NCBI GenBank assembly: GCA_019637435.1
Contig: JAHBVO010000006.1
Coordinates: forward strand, 372,001-436,000
Origin: Candidatus Obscuribacterales bacterium
Lineage (GTDB): Bacteria > Cyanobacteriota > Vampirovibrionia > Obscuribacterales > Obscuribacteraceae
DNA length: 64,000 nucleotides
Direction: 5' to 3'
Below, in pieces: positions 35,298-45,101 of the stretch; within the stretch, counting starts at the first letter, position 1; every line of letters starts with the position of its first letter. The notes under the pieces were generated by a model, which saw only the letters and a program-made list of their open reading frames with translations, ran no database searches and had not been told where the DNA came from. A program made the position numbers and the translations under genes.

Positions 35298-37508
35298 ATG
35301 CGCGACCTTATCTTGCAGAAAGATTGGTCGAAAACTGAGTTAGGGCCGATTGATAGTTGGCCGAGCGTCTTCCAGACAGCACTGGGAATCGCTCTCAACT
35401 CAAAATTTCCGATGGTGCTCTGGTTCGGCGAAAATCTTCTCATGCTTTACAACGATGCCTGGAGACCGATCGCAGGACAAACAAAGCACCCTCACTTCCT
35501 GGGCGAACCTTGCGAAACGGCCTGGGCTGAAATTTGGGATGTCGTAGGTCCAATGCTCAAAGGCGTTATGGAATCGGGAACAGCCACATGGGTTCACGAT
35601 CAGCTTCTGGTTTTAAACAGAAACAATTACATCGAAGAAGCTTACTTTACCTACTCGTACAGCCCCATTTACGATGAGGCTGGAGTCGTCAAAGGCGTTT
35701 TCACGGCAGTCACCGAGACTACTCATCAGGTCATAACGAATCGCCGCATCGCCTTCCTTCGAGAGCTGGCGGAGAAGGTTTTCGAAACTGACTCGGTAGA
35801 TGAAACAGTCCAGAGCATCCTGAAAGTTTTAAACGACAATAGAAAAGACGTACCATTTGCAGCCATTTATCTGAGAGATAACGATCGAATGGTGCTTCGA
35901 GGTTCTACGGAACCGTTGCCCGAGGCTCTAGCACCACATACTCTCCCGTTTGATGACACAAAAGTCGCGTCAACGTTCGCGAACGCACAACCATTTGAAA
36001 TCACGGAACATGGAATGCTAAGTTCCGTGTGGGACCAGGCAGTCGAACACGCACTTTTGCTGCCGCTCTCCGCCGTCGGCCAATCGGAAGAAGTCGGTTA
36101 TCTGCTGGTCGGACTGAACCCAAGACGATCTTTCGGAGACCCTTACCAGAGTTTCTTGGAAATACTGACAGGGCAGATTGCATCAGCAATTAACAGCGCA
36201 CTGGACGCTTCGCGCTTGCGGTTTCTCGTCGAAAAAAGAACCGAAGAACTTCAAGACATCGGAAACATCCTAAACTCGTTCGTTGACACAGGCAGCTTCC
36301 GAGAAGCCAGTACAAAGATCTTGCGACGCGCGCTCGACGAGACTCAAAGTGAATATGGCTTTTGCGGCGCCACAGTTCCCGGAGGTCCGCAAGGAACGAC
36401 TCTACGCGTGTTTGCAGATCTCGGTTTTACCTGGAGTGAAACGACAAATCGCGAACTCTACGAAAAAATCATCGCCGATTATGACACCAGGGGATATGTC
36501 GAATTTCCACAACTAGACAATCTTTTCGGTTGGGCAATCACGAACGGAAAACCGATGATCGCAAATTCCCCATCGTCAGACTCGCGCCGAAGCGGTCGCC
36601 AACCGGCAGGACACCCGCCGACCCACAGCTTCATGGCTTTACCGGTATTCAAAGGAGAACAGGTAGTCGGCGTAATGGGACTGGCAAACAAGCAGGGCGG
36701 ATATTCAGAAGCCGACGTGAAGGCGCTTGAGTCGCTGCTTAAGACCACCAGCGTAATCTTCGATAGCTATCGCCGTTTGCAAAACGAAAACAAAATCATT
36801 CAAGAACGAATAGTTGCGGAAGACAACCTGAGAAGAGCTAACCAGGCGCTTATTGACTTGGCTTATTCGGTCTCGCACGAATTGCAAGAACCACTCACAT
36901 CAATGCGCGGCGACCTGTCTCTTCTGGCCGCGCGGTATCGAGATCGGCTTGGAGCGGACGCAGATCAGTTTATCCAGGATGCAGTGAAAGCCAACGTAAA
37001 AATCAATTGGATGATCGACGACCTCTGGACTTATGCGAGAATCGACCGTCCTCATCTGGTTTTTAGCGAAGTGGCTATGAACAAATTATTTGACGACGAA
37101 GTGAAGTCGATGCAGAACTTTATAGAGGAGAAGAAGGCTACGGTTCTGAGAACAGACCTGCCGACGGTGATGGCGGAACCGAAGGAGCTGGTGATCTTGC
37201 TTCAAAAACTTCTGGACAATGCCCTCAAGTTCTCGGGAGCGGAACCGGAAATAGATTTCACAGCGACGCAACTGGTTGATGAATGGCTGTTCTGCATGAC
37301 CGACAATGGAATTGGTTTCATGCAAACTGAAGCGCGTGAGATCTTCAAGATGTTTAGAAAACTGGATCGCAACTCAGAGGGGACCGGGATGGGACTGGCA
37401 ATCGCCAAGCGCATCGTCGAGTTTCACGGCGGCCGTATCTGGGCGGAATCTGAGCCCGGGCATGGCACGAAGTTCTATTTCACGCTGCCGCTCGTGCCGA
37501 TTCGCTGA
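35298..37508 (+). CDS. PAS-GAF-GAF sensor histidine kinase
   Basis: 736 residues from ATG 35298. The frame is open further upstream but that part is antisense to the WL-repeat and Nudix genes. The N-terminus (LQKDWSKTELGPIDSWP, then FPMVLWFGENLLMLYNDAW and SYSPIYDEAGVVKGVF) is the PAS variant seen in many soluble hybrid kinases. Two GAF domains follow (~150-310 and ~330-500), the second with HSFMALPVFKGEQVVGVMGLAN. The transmitter has H-box AYSVSHELQEPL (His near 526), N-box LLDNALKF, G1 TDNGIGF and G2 TGMGLAIAKRIV. Soluble; probably senses a small ligand or light-linked cue, but no bilin-binding cysteine motif is obvious. No response regulator adjacent. Confidence 0.92.
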   Translation: MRDLILQKDWSKTELGPIDSWPSVFQTALGIALNSKFPMVLWFGENLLMLYNDAWRPIAGQTKHPHFLGEPCETAWAEIWDVVGPMLKGVMESGTATWVHDQLLVLNRNNYIEEAYFTYSYSPIYDEAGVVKGVFTAVTETTHQVITNRRIAFLRELAEKVFETDSVDETVQSILKVLNDNRKDVPFAAIYLRDNDRMVLRGSTEPLPEALAPHTLPFDDTKVASTFANAQPFEITEHGMLSSVWDQAVEHALLLPLSAVGQSEEVGYLLVGLNPRRSFGDPYQSFLEILTGQIASAINSALDASRLRFLVEKRTEELQDIGNILNSFVDTGSFREASTKILRRALDETQSEYGFCGATVPGGPQGTTLRVFADLGFTWSETTNRELYEKIIADYDTRGYVEFPQLDNLFGWAITNGKPMIANSPSSDSRRSGRQPAGHPPTHSFMALPVFKGEQVVGVMGLANKQGGYSEADVKALESLLKTTSVIFDSYRRLQNENKIIQERIVAEDNLRRANQALIDLAYSVSHELQEPLTSMRGDLSLLAARYRDRLGADADQFIQDAVKANVKINWMIDDLWTYARIDRPHLVFSEVAMNKLFDDEVKSMQNFIEEKKATVLRTDLPTVMAEPKELVILLQKLLDNALKFSGAEPEIDFTATQLVDEWLFCMTDNGIGFMQTEAREIFKMFRKLDRNSEGTGMGLAIAKRIVEFHGGRIWAESEPGHGTKFYFTLPLVPIR

Positions 37509-37540
37509 GCGTTCGTTCACAAAGGCAAAGCTTTTTGCGC

Positions 37541-38449
37541 TTATTTCCCGTTACCAACCGCGTCTCTGGAAGCGTCAGATTCTGCGCAATCCGTTTCCTC
37601 GCGCCCCTGTTCACCAATTACCGGTTCAACAGCTTCCGTTTCCACAGCTGCCCTTTCCAGAGCTGCCGATTCAACAACTGTTGATTCAACAACAGGTGAC
37701 ACGTCTAGCAACGAGCCGCCTTTTGCCAGCACCATCGGCGGTTCAACAGAAAAGGTAGCCAGCTTGTTGTCATCAATCCGAATTTGTAGAGAAATTCGGT
37801 GACCACGCGGCGCCGGTGGAATGTTCGAGATGACATAGACTTCGTGCGTCGTGACACCTTCCTCTGTCCAGCGCAGTTGAAGGTCCATTCGAGACTGGTT
37901 GTCGTCGACAGTGCCAATCTCCTTGATCACATTAATAGGAATTGGATGCCATTCCGAAATGACTAGAAACGGGACCTGCCCGACGCCGACCATCGACAGA
38001 GTTTTGCCGAGAAACTCTTTGGCAAAAATCAAATCGGATATCTCCGAAATTGTCTTGCGCAGCAGCTTGCTCTCCCTGCACAGATAGCCTGCAAGGATTG
38101 GGTAGAGAAACGGAACCAGCACTGAAGGGAAGGAAAGCGCTTCATGCGGCGCGGTTATCAATGCGTAGGCGAACGTAAACGCCGTATAAAGGATGTGCGG
38201 AAGAAATGGATGACCTTCATGCAACATCTTGTCCGTGAGCCGAACGTATACAACTAATAGGATTGGCAAAAGCGTGAAGAGCATAAACGCACTCGCAAGC
38301 TTTGGCTCTGTAATCTCCGTTCCGAAGAAGCCGAAGGTCTTCGTAAGCCAGAGCCCGATCAAGCCGCCTACAATCGAGGCAAAGTATGTGAACGAAAGGA
38401 AAACCCACTTCCGTACCAGCCACTTCTTGGTTCTCGCCACTTCGTTCAT
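37541..38449 (-). CDS. Polytopic membrane protein with Val/Glu repeat tail
   Basis: 302 residues. Four to five hydrophobic helices in the first ~130 residues are followed by a soluble domain (~130-240) with a beta-rich EVYVISNIPPAPRGHRISLQI stretch (read in two parts) and a tail (~245-302) of five-residue repeats such as VVEST, VVESA, ALERA, AVETE. The repeat is encoded by 15-bp units at 37621-37695. No family recognised. The gene is convergent with the PAS-GAF kinase and its start backs onto the ribosomal leader region. Confidence 0.75.
   Translation of the reverse strand: MNEVARTKKWLVRKWVFLSFTYFASIVGGLIGLWLTKTFGFFGTEITEPKLASAFMLFTLLPILLVVYVRLTDKMLHEGHPFLPHILYTAFTFAYALITAPHEALSFPSVLVPFLYPILAGYLCRESKLLRKTISEISDLIFAKEFLGKTLSMVGVGQVPFLVISEWHPIPINVIKEIGTVDDNQSRMDLQLRWTEEGVTTHEVYVISNIPPAPRGHRISLQIRIDDNKLATFSVEPPMVLAKGGSLLDVSPVVESTVVESAALERAAVETEAVEPVIGEQGREETDCAESDASRDAVGNGK
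37621..37695. repeat. Five 15-bp tandem units
   Basis: Units on the + strand: CCGGTTCAACAGCTT, CCGTTTCCACAGCTG, CCCTTTCCAGAGCTG, CCGATTCAACAACTG, TTGATTCAACAACAG. They resemble the sixteen-unit array at 62269-62508, though the host gene there reads in the opposite direction. Confidence 0.8.
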
Positions 38450-38684
38450 TTGATCAATGATGTCATGTAGAAGGACAATTGCCTAGTCGGAGGCGAAAAC
38501 CTTCAAAGCCATCTTGCAAACCCTTGGGTCTCAAGCGGTTTGTTGCAAACGTGTTAACAGAAGCAGGAACGGCTCCCGGCAGGAACTTTGTGCCGAATGT
38601 CCCACATCGTCAGCGTTTTGAACGATCCAGACCGAAAACGGAAACTTGCCAAATCGAAAGAAAACATTATTCTGAAAAATAAAT

Positions 38685-38714
38685 TTGGCGAATATCTATT
38701 GTTAGTATGTAGAA
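38685..38714 (+). promoter_or_regulatory. Probable promoter of the ribosomal superoperon
   Basis: TTGGCG (38685-38690), 18-bp spacer, TAGAAT (38709-38714): same spacing and same -10 as the tRNA-tuf promoter. An AT-rich tract lies just upstream. The transcript would have a ~280-nt leader before rpsJ. Confidence 0.55.
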
Positions 38715-38839
38715 TGTGTGGTTCGTTCGCCGGAAACGGCAACCTGTGACGCCTTCGAACATAAGACCGAGTTAATCTGGTCTAGTGTGGAAGAGAGAGG
38801 TCGCGGGCTGTATCGTTTGCCCTTCGTTCAACGAATTAT

Positions 38840-38886
38840 GAGGTCCCACGGGGACGCTGCGGAAATCCGCTCCCAGTCTTGACCTC
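38840..38886 (+). promoter_or_regulatory. Candidate structured leader RNA of the S10 operon
   Basis: GAGGTC (38840-38845) pairs with GACCTC (38881-38886), enclosing a GCGGA-AA-TCCGC hairpin (38859-38870). Such two-level stems are typical of ribosomal-protein leaders that bind a product of their own operon; the regulator here is unknown. Confidence 0.4.
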
Positions 38887-38999
38887 AGACAGCACCGGCG
38901 AAACTGCAAGAGAAGTATTGAATTCGACTCTCAGTCGCAAGTCGTTCCTTCTATATGTAGGCAACGAAGTAGTTCCACCACCAAGGAGAACATGGGCAT

Positions 39000-39347
39000 A
39001 TGGCTGGCGCCAAAAAACTAAAAGCAGAAGCCGGCACTGGCAAGGTGCAGCGCATTAGAATCCGTCTGAAGTCTTACGACCACAGACTTCTCGACAAGTC
39101 AGCAGATCAGATCGTTGACACAGCGCGTCGCACTGGAGCCACTATCTGCGGACCAGTACCGCTGCCGACCCGCAAGAGAGTCTATTGCGTGTTGCGCTCT
39201 CCTCACGTCGACAAGAAGTCGAGAGAGCACTTTGAAATCCGCATCCACAAGAGACTGATCGATATCAACGATCCGACACCGACAACCGCAGATGCGCTGA
39301 TGCGCCTTGACCTGCCGGCCGGCGTCGACATCGAAGTGAAACTATAA
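39000..39347 (+). CDS. rpsJ: 30S ribosomal protein S10
   Basis: 115 residues, ~10 longer than usual at the N-terminus (basic [11 protein letters not shown]). Core shows [15 protein letters not shown] and [27 protein letters not shown] (two short runs: [11 protein letters not shown] and [12 protein letters not shown]). S10 lies in the 30S head and also pairs with NusB in transcription antitermination. First gene of the superoperon. AAGGAG is upstream; an out-of-frame ATG 8 bases earlier is not used. Confidence 0.98.
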   Translation: MAGAKKLKAEAGTGKVQRIRIRLKSYDHRLLDKSADQIVDTARRTGATICGPVPLPTRKRVYCVLRSPHVDKKSREHFEIRIHKRLIDINDPTPTTADALMRLDLPAGVDIEVKL

Positions 39348-39392
39348 GAGTGAAGGCAACTGGCAAAAGTTGCATTGTTGAGGAATTCTAGA

Positions 39393-40037
39393 ATGAAAAC
39401 TCTAGGCGTGATGGGCAAAAAAGTTGGAATGACTCAGGTCTTCAGTAAAGAAGGTCTGTCTATTCCTGTGACGATCGTTCAACTCGGTGACAACATCGTC
39501 ACCCGCAAGCTCACCAAAGACAAAGACGGCTATGAAGCAGTTCAAGTCGGCGGCTTCAAAGTAAAAGAGAAGAAGCTCAACAAGCCGGAACTCGGCGCAT
39601 TCAAAAAGAACGAAGTTCCGCCTGTTGCACCGCTCAAAGAGTTCCACGTAGCTGATTCTGCTAGCTACAACGTCGGCGACTCGCTTCCGGTTGGCGATCT
39701 TATTAAAGAAGATATGCTCGTCGACATTCGCGGCAAGTCGATCGGTAAAGGATTCCAGGGAACCGTCAAGCGTTATCACGCTGGTCGTGGTCCTATGACC
39801 CACGGTTCCAAGTTCCACCGCTCGATGGGTTCCATCGGCGCAGGCACCACTCCAGGTCGTGTATTCGTAGGAACACATATGCCTGGTCAGATGGGCAACG
39901 TAAATGTATGCACCCGACGCGCCAAAGTCGTACGCGTCGATCAAGAAAAAGGCCTTCTGTTGATCAAGGGACCAGTCCCTGGAGTCGAGGGAGGTCTTGT
40001 TGTAATCAGCCCCACGAAGAAGAAGTGGAACGGCTAA
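39393..40037 (+). CDS. rplC: 50S ribosomal protein L3
   Basis: 214 residues from ATG 39393, with GAGG nine bases upstream (an in-frame TTG at 39375 is not needed). Starts [17 protein letters not shown], as L3 should, and contains the [17 protein letters not shown] loop that reaches toward the peptidyl-transferase centre. L3 is an early assembly protein of the 50S subunit. Confidence 0.99.
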   Translation: MKTLGVMGKKVGMTQVFSKEGLSIPVTIVQLGDNIVTRKLTKDKDGYEAVQVGGFKVKEKKLNKPELGAFKKNEVPPVAPLKEFHVADSASYNVGDSLPVGDLIKEDMLVDIRGKSIGKGFQGTVKRYHAGRGPMTHGSKFHRSMGSIGAGTTPGRVFVGTHMPGQMGNVNVCTRRAKVVRVDQEKGLLLIKGPVPGVEGGLVVISPTKKKWNG

Positions 40038-40090
40038 TTAGCCAACGAAACTCAAAACGGTTTTCTAAATAAAGTAGAGAGACGACGAAA

Positions 40091-40999
40091 ATGACATCCA
40101 CGCAAGTGCTAGATCTCAAAGGCAAAAAAGTAGGCGAGCTTCAGCTTGAAGACAGCGTTTTTGCAGCCGAACTCAAAGTCGGTCCAATGCACCAGGCTGT
40201 AATCAGACAACTCGCAAACGCCAGAGCCGGCAGCGCCAACACCAAAACCCGCGCTGAAGTTCGCGGCGGCGGTCGTAAACCATGGCGTCAAAAAGGCACG
40301 GGCCGCGCAAGAGCAGGTTCCATCCGCTCGCCGTTATGGCACGGTGGTGGTGTCGTGTTCGGACCGAAACCGCGTGATTACTCGGTTTCCATGCCGCAAA
40401 AAATGCGCCACGTAGCAGTCCGTTCGGCTCTCTCGGTAGCCAAAGACAAACTCGTAGTCGTCAAAGACTTCGATGGTCTCTCGGCTCCGAAGACTAAAGA
40501 GTTCGCTCAAGTTTTGAAAGCACTAAACATCGAGTGCGGCACCAAAGTTCTCGTCGTCCTTGCCAATCCGAAAGAAGGCGCTGGCGCAACGGTTCTGAGA
40601 GCTGCTCGCAACATCGAAAAATTGAAAGTGATCGCTGCAAGCCAGGTCAACGTAAAAGATTTGCTTCACTTCGACGTCATTCTGACTTCGGAAGATGCAA
40701 TCGAATTGTTGAACAAGACTTTCAAACACGAGCCTTCGCCGAACGCTCCGAAAAAAGAGAAGAAGGAAACTTCCTCGAAGAAGAAAGACGCGAAGAAAGC
40801 AGTAAAGAAAGCTGTAAAGCCTAAAGAGAAGAAAGAGCCCAAGGCTAAAGTAGCCAAGGAAGCTAAACCGGAAAAGGCAAAGGAAGAAAAACCGAAAGCC
40901 AAGAAGGAAGATGCTCCTAAGAAAGAAAAGGCTGAAAAAGAAAGTAAGAAACCTGCAGCCAAAGACAAAGACGCCAAGTCGAAAAAGAAAGAAGACTAA
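40091..40999 (+). CDS. rplD: 50S ribosomal protein L4 with long basic tail
   Basis: 302 residues against a usual ~205. The L4 core (1-~212) has the loop RGGGRKPWRQKGTGRARAGS, which lines the exit tunnel, and LLHFDVILTSEDAIELL near its end. From ~residue 213 a tail of ~90 residues is nearly all Lys, Ala, Glu and Pro (AKKAVKKAVKPKEKKEPK-like), resembling a histone H1-type tail. The tail is in frame with normal codon use, so it is not a frameshift artefact. L4 of some bacteria represses its own operon; whether it does so here is unknown. Confidence 0.98.
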   Translation: MTSTQVLDLKGKKVGELQLEDSVFAAELKVGPMHQAVIRQLANARAGSANTKTRAEVRGGGRKPWRQKGTGRARAGSIRSPLWHGGGVVFGPKPRDYSVSMPQKMRHVAVRSALSVAKDKLVVVKDFDGLSAPKTKEFAQVLKALNIECGTKVLVVLANPKEGAGATVLRAARNIEKLKVIAASQVNVKDLLHFDVILTSEDAIELLNKTFKHEPSPNAPKKEKKETSSKKKDAKKAVKKAVKPKEKKEPKAKVAKEAKPEKAKEEKPKAKKEDAPKKEKAEKESKKPAAKDKDAKSKKKED

Positions 41000-41055
41000 G
41001 TTCGAGTCTTGAAGAGAAAGTTCAAAACTAAGCCAGGAAAAACCAGGAAAAGATA

Positions 41056-41361
41056 ATGGACAAGCGATACTCCCAAATTATTCTGAGACCAATCGTTACT
41101 GAGAAATCAGCTCAGATGACTCAGCTCGGTCAATACACCTTCGAAGTGACGAAAGACGCCAACAAGGTGGAAATCAAACAAGCGATGGAGCAACTGATCA
41201 AGGAGCTCTACCCTGGCAACAAGAGCGAAGTGCTCAGCGTAAACACCGTTGCGACACGCGGTCGTTTCAGCCGCAGAAGACGCCACAGCCGGGTGCCGAA
41301 AGATGGCAAAAAAGCCATTGTCACCATCGGCGGTGACCCGCTAGAACTCTTCGAATCCTAA
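41056..41361 (+). CDS. rplW: 50S ribosomal protein L23
   Basis: 101 residues, normal length. Contains ILRPIVTEKS at the start and the RGRFSRRRRHSRVPKDGKKA basic loop that reaches rRNA. L23 surrounds the tunnel exit and docks trigger factor and SRP. Confidence 0.98.
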   Translation: MDKRYSQIILRPIVTEKSAQMTQLGQYTFEVTKDANKVEIKQAMEQLIKELYPGNKSEVLSVNTVATRGRFSRRRRHSRVPKDGKKAIVTIGGDPLELFES

Positions 41362-41409
41362 TTCGAAATTCCCCACACTGAGTAACTAAGAGCAAGAAGG
41401 ACAACCATC

Positions 41410-42237
41410 ATGCCGGTCAGGAAAGTCAAGCCAACATCCGCAGGGCGACGAAATATGTCGTTGTTCGATTTTTCGGACATCACGACAGACAAGCCTGAAA
41501 AATCGCTCGTCTTCTTCAAGAAGTCGACAGGCGGTCGCAACAACCAGGGCAGACTGACAGTGCGCCACAAAGGCGGCGGTCACAAGCAAAAATATCGCAT
41601 CATCGATTTCAAACGCGATAAATTCGATATCCCTGGCAAGGTTGCCACTATCGAATACGATCCCAATCGCAACACCAGAATTTGTTTGATTCAATACGTC
41701 GACGGCGAGAAGCGTTACATTCTCGCTCCGCACGGAATCAAAGTCGGCGACCAGGTAATGTCTGGTCCTAAAGCTGAAATCCAAATCGGAAATGCGCTTC
41801 CTTTGCGCAACATCCCGTTGGGTACCATGGTGCACAACGTCGAGCTCACGCTCGGTCGCGGCGCCCAGCTCGGTCGTTCGGCAGGCGTGCAAATCCAATT
41901 GCTCGCTAAAGAAGGCAACATGGCAACACTGAGATTGCCGTCGGGCGAAATGCGCATGGTCAACATGAACTGCATGGCGACCATCGGACAGCTCGGCAAC
42001 ACGGATGCTAAAAACGTAACTTTAGGTAAGGCTGGACGCAAACGTTGGTTGGGCATCAAGCCTGCCAACCGCGGTGTAGCCATGAACGCAGTCGACCACC
42101 CACATGGCGGTGGCGAAGGCAAATCGCCAATCGGCGGCAAACCTCAAACACCTTGGGGCAAGCCGGCTATGGGATACAAGACCCGTCGTGGTCGCAAACC
42201 GTCGGATCGTTTCATCGTTAAGAGAAGAACGAAGTAG
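41410..42237 (+). CDS. rplB: 50S ribosomal protein L2
   Basis: 275 residues, standard length. Motifs are [37 protein letters not shown] with the conserved histidine near the peptidyl-transferase centre, and a basic C-terminus ([11 protein letters not shown]). Needed for subunit association and tRNA binding. Confidence 0.99.
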   Translation: MPVRKVKPTSAGRRNMSLFDFSDITTDKPEKSLVFFKKSTGGRNNQGRLTVRHKGGGHKQKYRIIDFKRDKFDIPGKVATIEYDPNRNTRICLIQYVDGEKRYILAPHGIKVGDQVMSGPKAEIQIGNALPLRNIPLGTMVHNVELTLGRGAQLGRSAGVQIQLLAKEGNMATLRLPSGEMRMVNMNCMATIGQLGNTDAKNVTLGKAGRKRWLGIKPANRGVAMNAVDHPHGGGEGKSPIGGKPQTPWGKPAMGYKTRRGRKPSDRFIVKRRTK

Positions 42238-42250
42238 TTAGGAGGTAATT

Positions 42251-42532
42251 GTGGGTCGATCACTAAAGAAGGGACCATTCATCCATCCCTCGCTGTTCAA
42301 AAAAATTGAAGAGATGAACAAGAAGGGTGAGAAGAAGGTGATCAAATCATGGTCGCGTGCGTCAATGATCACGCCTGACATGATTGGACATACGATTGCA
42401 ATCTACAACGGTCGTAAGCACGTTCCCATCTACGTAACCGAGCAAATGATCGGTCATAGATTGGGAGAATTCGCACCGACAAGACTTTTCAAAGGTCACG
42501 CCGGCGGCGACAAAACTTCCAAACGCGGTTAA
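42251..42532 (+). CDS. rpsS: 30S ribosomal protein S19
   Basis: 93 residues from GTG at 42251, preceded by GGAGG with 5-base spacing, 13 bp after rplB. Starts [14 protein letters not shown] and includes [16 protein letters not shown] and [18 protein letters not shown]. It sits in the 30S head next to S13. Confidence 0.98.
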   Translation: MGRSLKKGPFIHPSLFKKIEEMNKKGEKKVIKSWSRASMITPDMIGHTIAIYNGRKHVPIYVTEQMIGHRLGEFAPTRLFKGHAGGDKTSKRG

Positions 42533-42551
42533 TTAAAGAGGAACCAGGGCT

Positions 42552-42902
42552 ATGCAAAGCAGAGCACAGGCAAAGTGGATAAGAATGTCGCCCCGTAAGG
42601 TGCGCCGCGTCGTCGATCAGATTCGCGGAAAGAAAGCCGGAGAAGCAATCGACATGCTGCTTTTTATGCCTTACAAGGCAGCCAAGCCAGTATGGAAAGT
42701 ATTGAATTCGGCAATGTACAACCTCATCCACAGTGAGAAGCATCCGATTTCGCGCGACGAAGCCGAACAAATGGTAATCGTCGAAGCATTCGCGGACCAG
42801 GGGCCGACCCTGCCACGCAGATTCAGAGCACGTGCTCGCGGAAGAGCGATGCCTATTCTCAAAAGAACAAGTCACATCACGTTGACTATCTCAGACGTTT
42901 AA
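42552..42902 (+). CDS. rplV: 50S ribosomal protein L22
   Basis: 116 residues. WIRMSPRKVRRVVDQIRGK at the start and GPTLPRRFRARARGRA near the beta-hairpin that lines the exit tunnel. An 85-bp gap containing a small stem precedes rpsC. Confidence 0.98.
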   Translation: MQSRAQAKWIRMSPRKVRRVVDQIRGKKAGEAIDMLLFMPYKAAKPVWKVLNSAMYNLIHSEKHPISRDEAEQMVIVEAFADQGPTLPRRFRARARGRAMPILKRTSHITLTISDV

Positions 42903-42987
42903 AAGACTGGTGGCGTGGTGCCACCACCCCAAAAGAAATCGCAGTAGTCGGTTTCACAAGAGACGGTAAGAAAGAGAGGACAAGATC

Positions 42988-43752
42988 TTGGGTCAGAAAG
43001 TAAATCCTAACGGTTTTCGACTAGGCATTCACAAAGGCTGGTCGTCGAACTGGTTCGTCACGAAGAAAGACGTTGCTCCTCTCATTGAAGAAGATCATCG
43101 CCTTCGCGCCTTTCTAGCCAAGGAATTGACCGGCGCAGGCGTATCGAAAGTCGAAATCGAGAGAAAAGCCGACCAGATTCAAATCAACATCTACACCGCT
43201 CGTCCGGGCGTTGTAGTCGGCAAAGGCGGACAGGGCATCGAAAACCTGACCGGCAAAATCAAAGGTCTTCTCAACAGAACCGGTCTCGATATCCGTATCA
43301 ATATTCTAGAAATCAACCGCGTCGACCTCGAGTCGAAACTGGTTGCCGATTCAATTGCACAACAATTGGAAAAGCGCGTCGCATTCCGCCGCGCAATGAA
43401 ACAAGCGATGCAACGCTGCATGCGCGCCGGAGCCATCGGAGTGAAAGTAATGGTGGCAGGACGTCTGGGCGGCGCTGAAATCGCTCGTACGGAATGGGCT
43501 AAAGAAGGTCGTATTCCGCTTCAAACACTTAGAGCCGACATCGATTACGGAACATCCGAAGCGAACACCCTCATGGGAATCATCGGCATCAAAGTATGGG
43601 TATTCCGCGGCGAGCTCGAAAGCGGGCAGTGGTCGCCTCCGAACATCAAGACGCAAACGGATCGCGAGCGTCAAGGTCAAGGACAAGGCGGCGAACGCGG
43701 TGATAGAGGCGGACTCAACAAATCTGGGCGCAGACCCAGGAAGGCAGGTTAA
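42988..43752 (+). CDS. rpsC: 30S ribosomal protein S3
   Basis: 254 residues from TTG 42988 (GLY-GLN-LYS-VAL-ASN follows, matching the normal GQKVNP start), with AGAGAGGA upstream. KH domain with [14 protein letters not shown], and [16 protein letters not shown] in the second domain. The C-terminal ~30 residues are Gln/Gly/Arg/Asp-rich. S3 lines the mRNA entry channel. Confidence 0.98.
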   Translation: MGQKVNPNGFRLGIHKGWSSNWFVTKKDVAPLIEEDHRLRAFLAKELTGAGVSKVEIERKADQIQINIYTARPGVVVGKGGQGIENLTGKIKGLLNRTGLDIRINILEINRVDLESKLVADSIAQQLEKRVAFRRAMKQAMQRCMRAGAIGVKVMVAGRLGGAEIARTEWAKEGRIPLQTLRADIDYGTSEANTLMGIIGIKVWVFRGELESGQWSPPNIKTQTDRERQGQGQGGERGDRGGLNKSGRRPRKAG

Positions 43753-43757
43753 TCGCC

Positions 43758-44174
43758 ATGTTAATGCCGAAGCGCACTAAGTATCGCAAGTTTCACAGAG
43801 GTCGCATGTGCGGCACTGAAACCCGCGGCGTGTCAGTGCAGATGGGTGAATATGGATTGCAAGTGCTGGAGCCAGCTTGGATTACCTCCAGACAAATCGA
43901 AGCAGCCAGAAAAGCGATGACCAGATCCGTAAAACGGGGCGGTCAACTCTGGATCCGCGTTTTCCCAGACAAAGCTTGCACGAAGAAACCAGCTGAAGTC
44001 CGGATGGGTTCCGGTAAAGGTAACCCGGAATTCTGGGTAGCGGTCGTTAAGACCGGACGCGTTATGTTCGAAATGGCAGGCGTCAGCAGAGAAGACGCTC
44101 ACAAAGCGTTGAAATTGGCAGCTCAAAAACTTCCGGTCAAATGCCGCGTTGTCGAGCGCCATCACGGAGGTTAG
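43758..44174 (+). CDS. rplP: 50S ribosomal protein L16
   Basis: 138 residues, five bases after rpsC. Starts [17 protein letters not shown] (a second ATG two codons later is equally possible) and has [18 protein letters not shown] and [13 protein letters not shown]16 contacts the A-site tRNA elbow. Confidence 0.98.
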   Translation: MLMPKRTKYRKFHRGRMCGTETRGVSVQMGEYGLQVLEPAWITSRQIEAARKAMTRSVKRGGQLWIRVFPDKACTKKPAEVRMGSGKGNPEFWVAVVKTGRVMFEMAGVSREDAHKALKLAAQKLPVKCRVVERHHGG

Positions 44175-44178
44175 GCAC

Positions 44179-44385
44179 ATGAAACTGCAAGATATCAGAG
44201 ATCTTTCTGCTGAAGAAATCAAAGCCCACATTGCAGACGCACGCAAGCAAATTGTCGAATTGCGTTTTCAACAAGCTTTGAGAAAACTGGAGAGCCCAGC
44301 AAGACTGCGCAACGCGAAGAAACTTCTGGCTCAACTTCTCACCATCGAAACCGAGAAGGCAAACGCGGCTGCAGCAGCCAAGTAG
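44179..44385 (+). CDS. rpmC: 50S ribosomal protein L29
   Basis: 68 residues from ATG 44179, chosen because GGAGG lies 8 bases upstream, overlapping the end of rplP. Helical hairpin with LRFQQALRKLESPARL (the conserved R-QxxT/L-N region). An Ala-rich tail ends the protein. Confidence 0.97.
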   Translation: MKLQDIRDLSAEEIKAHIADARKQIVELRFQQALRKLESPARLRNAKKLLAQLLTIETEKANAAAAAK

Positions 44386-44460
44386 TTATTAATGTAAATC
44401 AGATGGATACCACGGATGCGGTATCACAGGACGGGACAACGAAGAGGTTCGGAAAGAAAA

Positions 44461-44730
44461 ATGCCCAAGAAGGAATTAGTCGGAAAGGTCGTTTCCAACA
44501 AAATGGAAAAGACGATTGTCGTCGCCATCGAAAGCCGCTTTCCCCATCCTAAGTATGAAAAACAGATGGTGAAGACGAAGAAGTTCAAAGCTCACGACGA
44601 AAAAAATGAATGTGGAATCGGCGACAGCGTTCGTATTCAAGAGTGCAGACCGCTATCCAAGGATAAAACCTTCACTCTGGTCGAAATCATCGAAAGATCG
44701 CCAGACGCTCAACTCAAGGAGTCAAAATAA
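44461..44730 (+). CDS. rpsQ: 30S ribosomal protein S17
   Basis: 89 residues from ATG 44461, preceded by GGAAAG. OB-fold with [19 protein letters not shown] and [18 protein letters not shown]. Its stop overlaps the rplN start by one base (TAATG), so the two are translated in a coupled way. Confidence 0.97.
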   Translation: MPKKELVGKVVSNKMEKTIVVAIESRFPHPKYEKQMVKTKKFKAHDEKNECGIGDSVRIQECRPLSKDKTFTLVEIIERSPDAQLKESK

Positions 44731-45098
44731 TGATTCAACAAGAAACGCGATTGACCTGCGCGGATAACACCGGTGCCAGAGAGCTTCTCTGCATTCGCGT
44801 CCTGGGCGGTTCCCGCAAAGTGTATGCCACTGTCGGCGACACCATCGTCGCGACCGTGAAAGAAGCATTGCCGAACATGCCGGTCAAAAAATCGGACGTC
44901 GTCAAAGCAGTAGTTGTCCGCGTCAAGCAAAGCGTCCATCGTCCTGATGGCACGACCATCAGATTCGACGACAACGCAGCCGTAATCATTCAAAAAGATA
45001 ACAACCCGAAAGGGACCCGCGTTTTCGGACCGATCGCCCGCGAACTTCGGGACAAAAACTTCACCAAGATCATTTCGCTTGCTCCGGAGGTTCTGTAG
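44730..45098 (+). CDS. rplN: 50S ribosomal protein L14
   Basis: 122 residues, standard. Starts [20 protein letters not shown] and contains [16 protein letters not shown] and [23 protein letters not shown] (as [10 protein letters not shown] and IISLAPEVL). Coupled to rpsQ and 3 bp before rplX. L14 forms an intersubunit bridge. Confidence 0.98.
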   Translation: MIQQETRLTCADNTGARELLCIRVLGGSRKVYATVGDTIVATVKEALPNMPVKKSDVVKAVVVRVKQSVHRPDGTTIRFDDNAAVIIQKDNNPKGTRVFGPIARELRDKNFTKIISLAPEVL

Positions 45099-45101
45099 AC
45101 A

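Larger units (their letters stand above)
38450..38999. other. 550-bp leader region of the ribosomal superoperon
   Basis: No protein gene. It holds the promoter candidate at 38685-38714, a ~280-nt leader and the stem structure at 38840-38886. The stretch before 38685 shows nothing recognisable. Confidence 0.6.

Noticed and set aside
40666-40977. - strand hydrophobic frame opposite the L4 tail
   Set aside because: Antisense of Lys/Ala/Glu codons gives Phe/Leu/Ser runs that mimic a membrane protein; not a gene.
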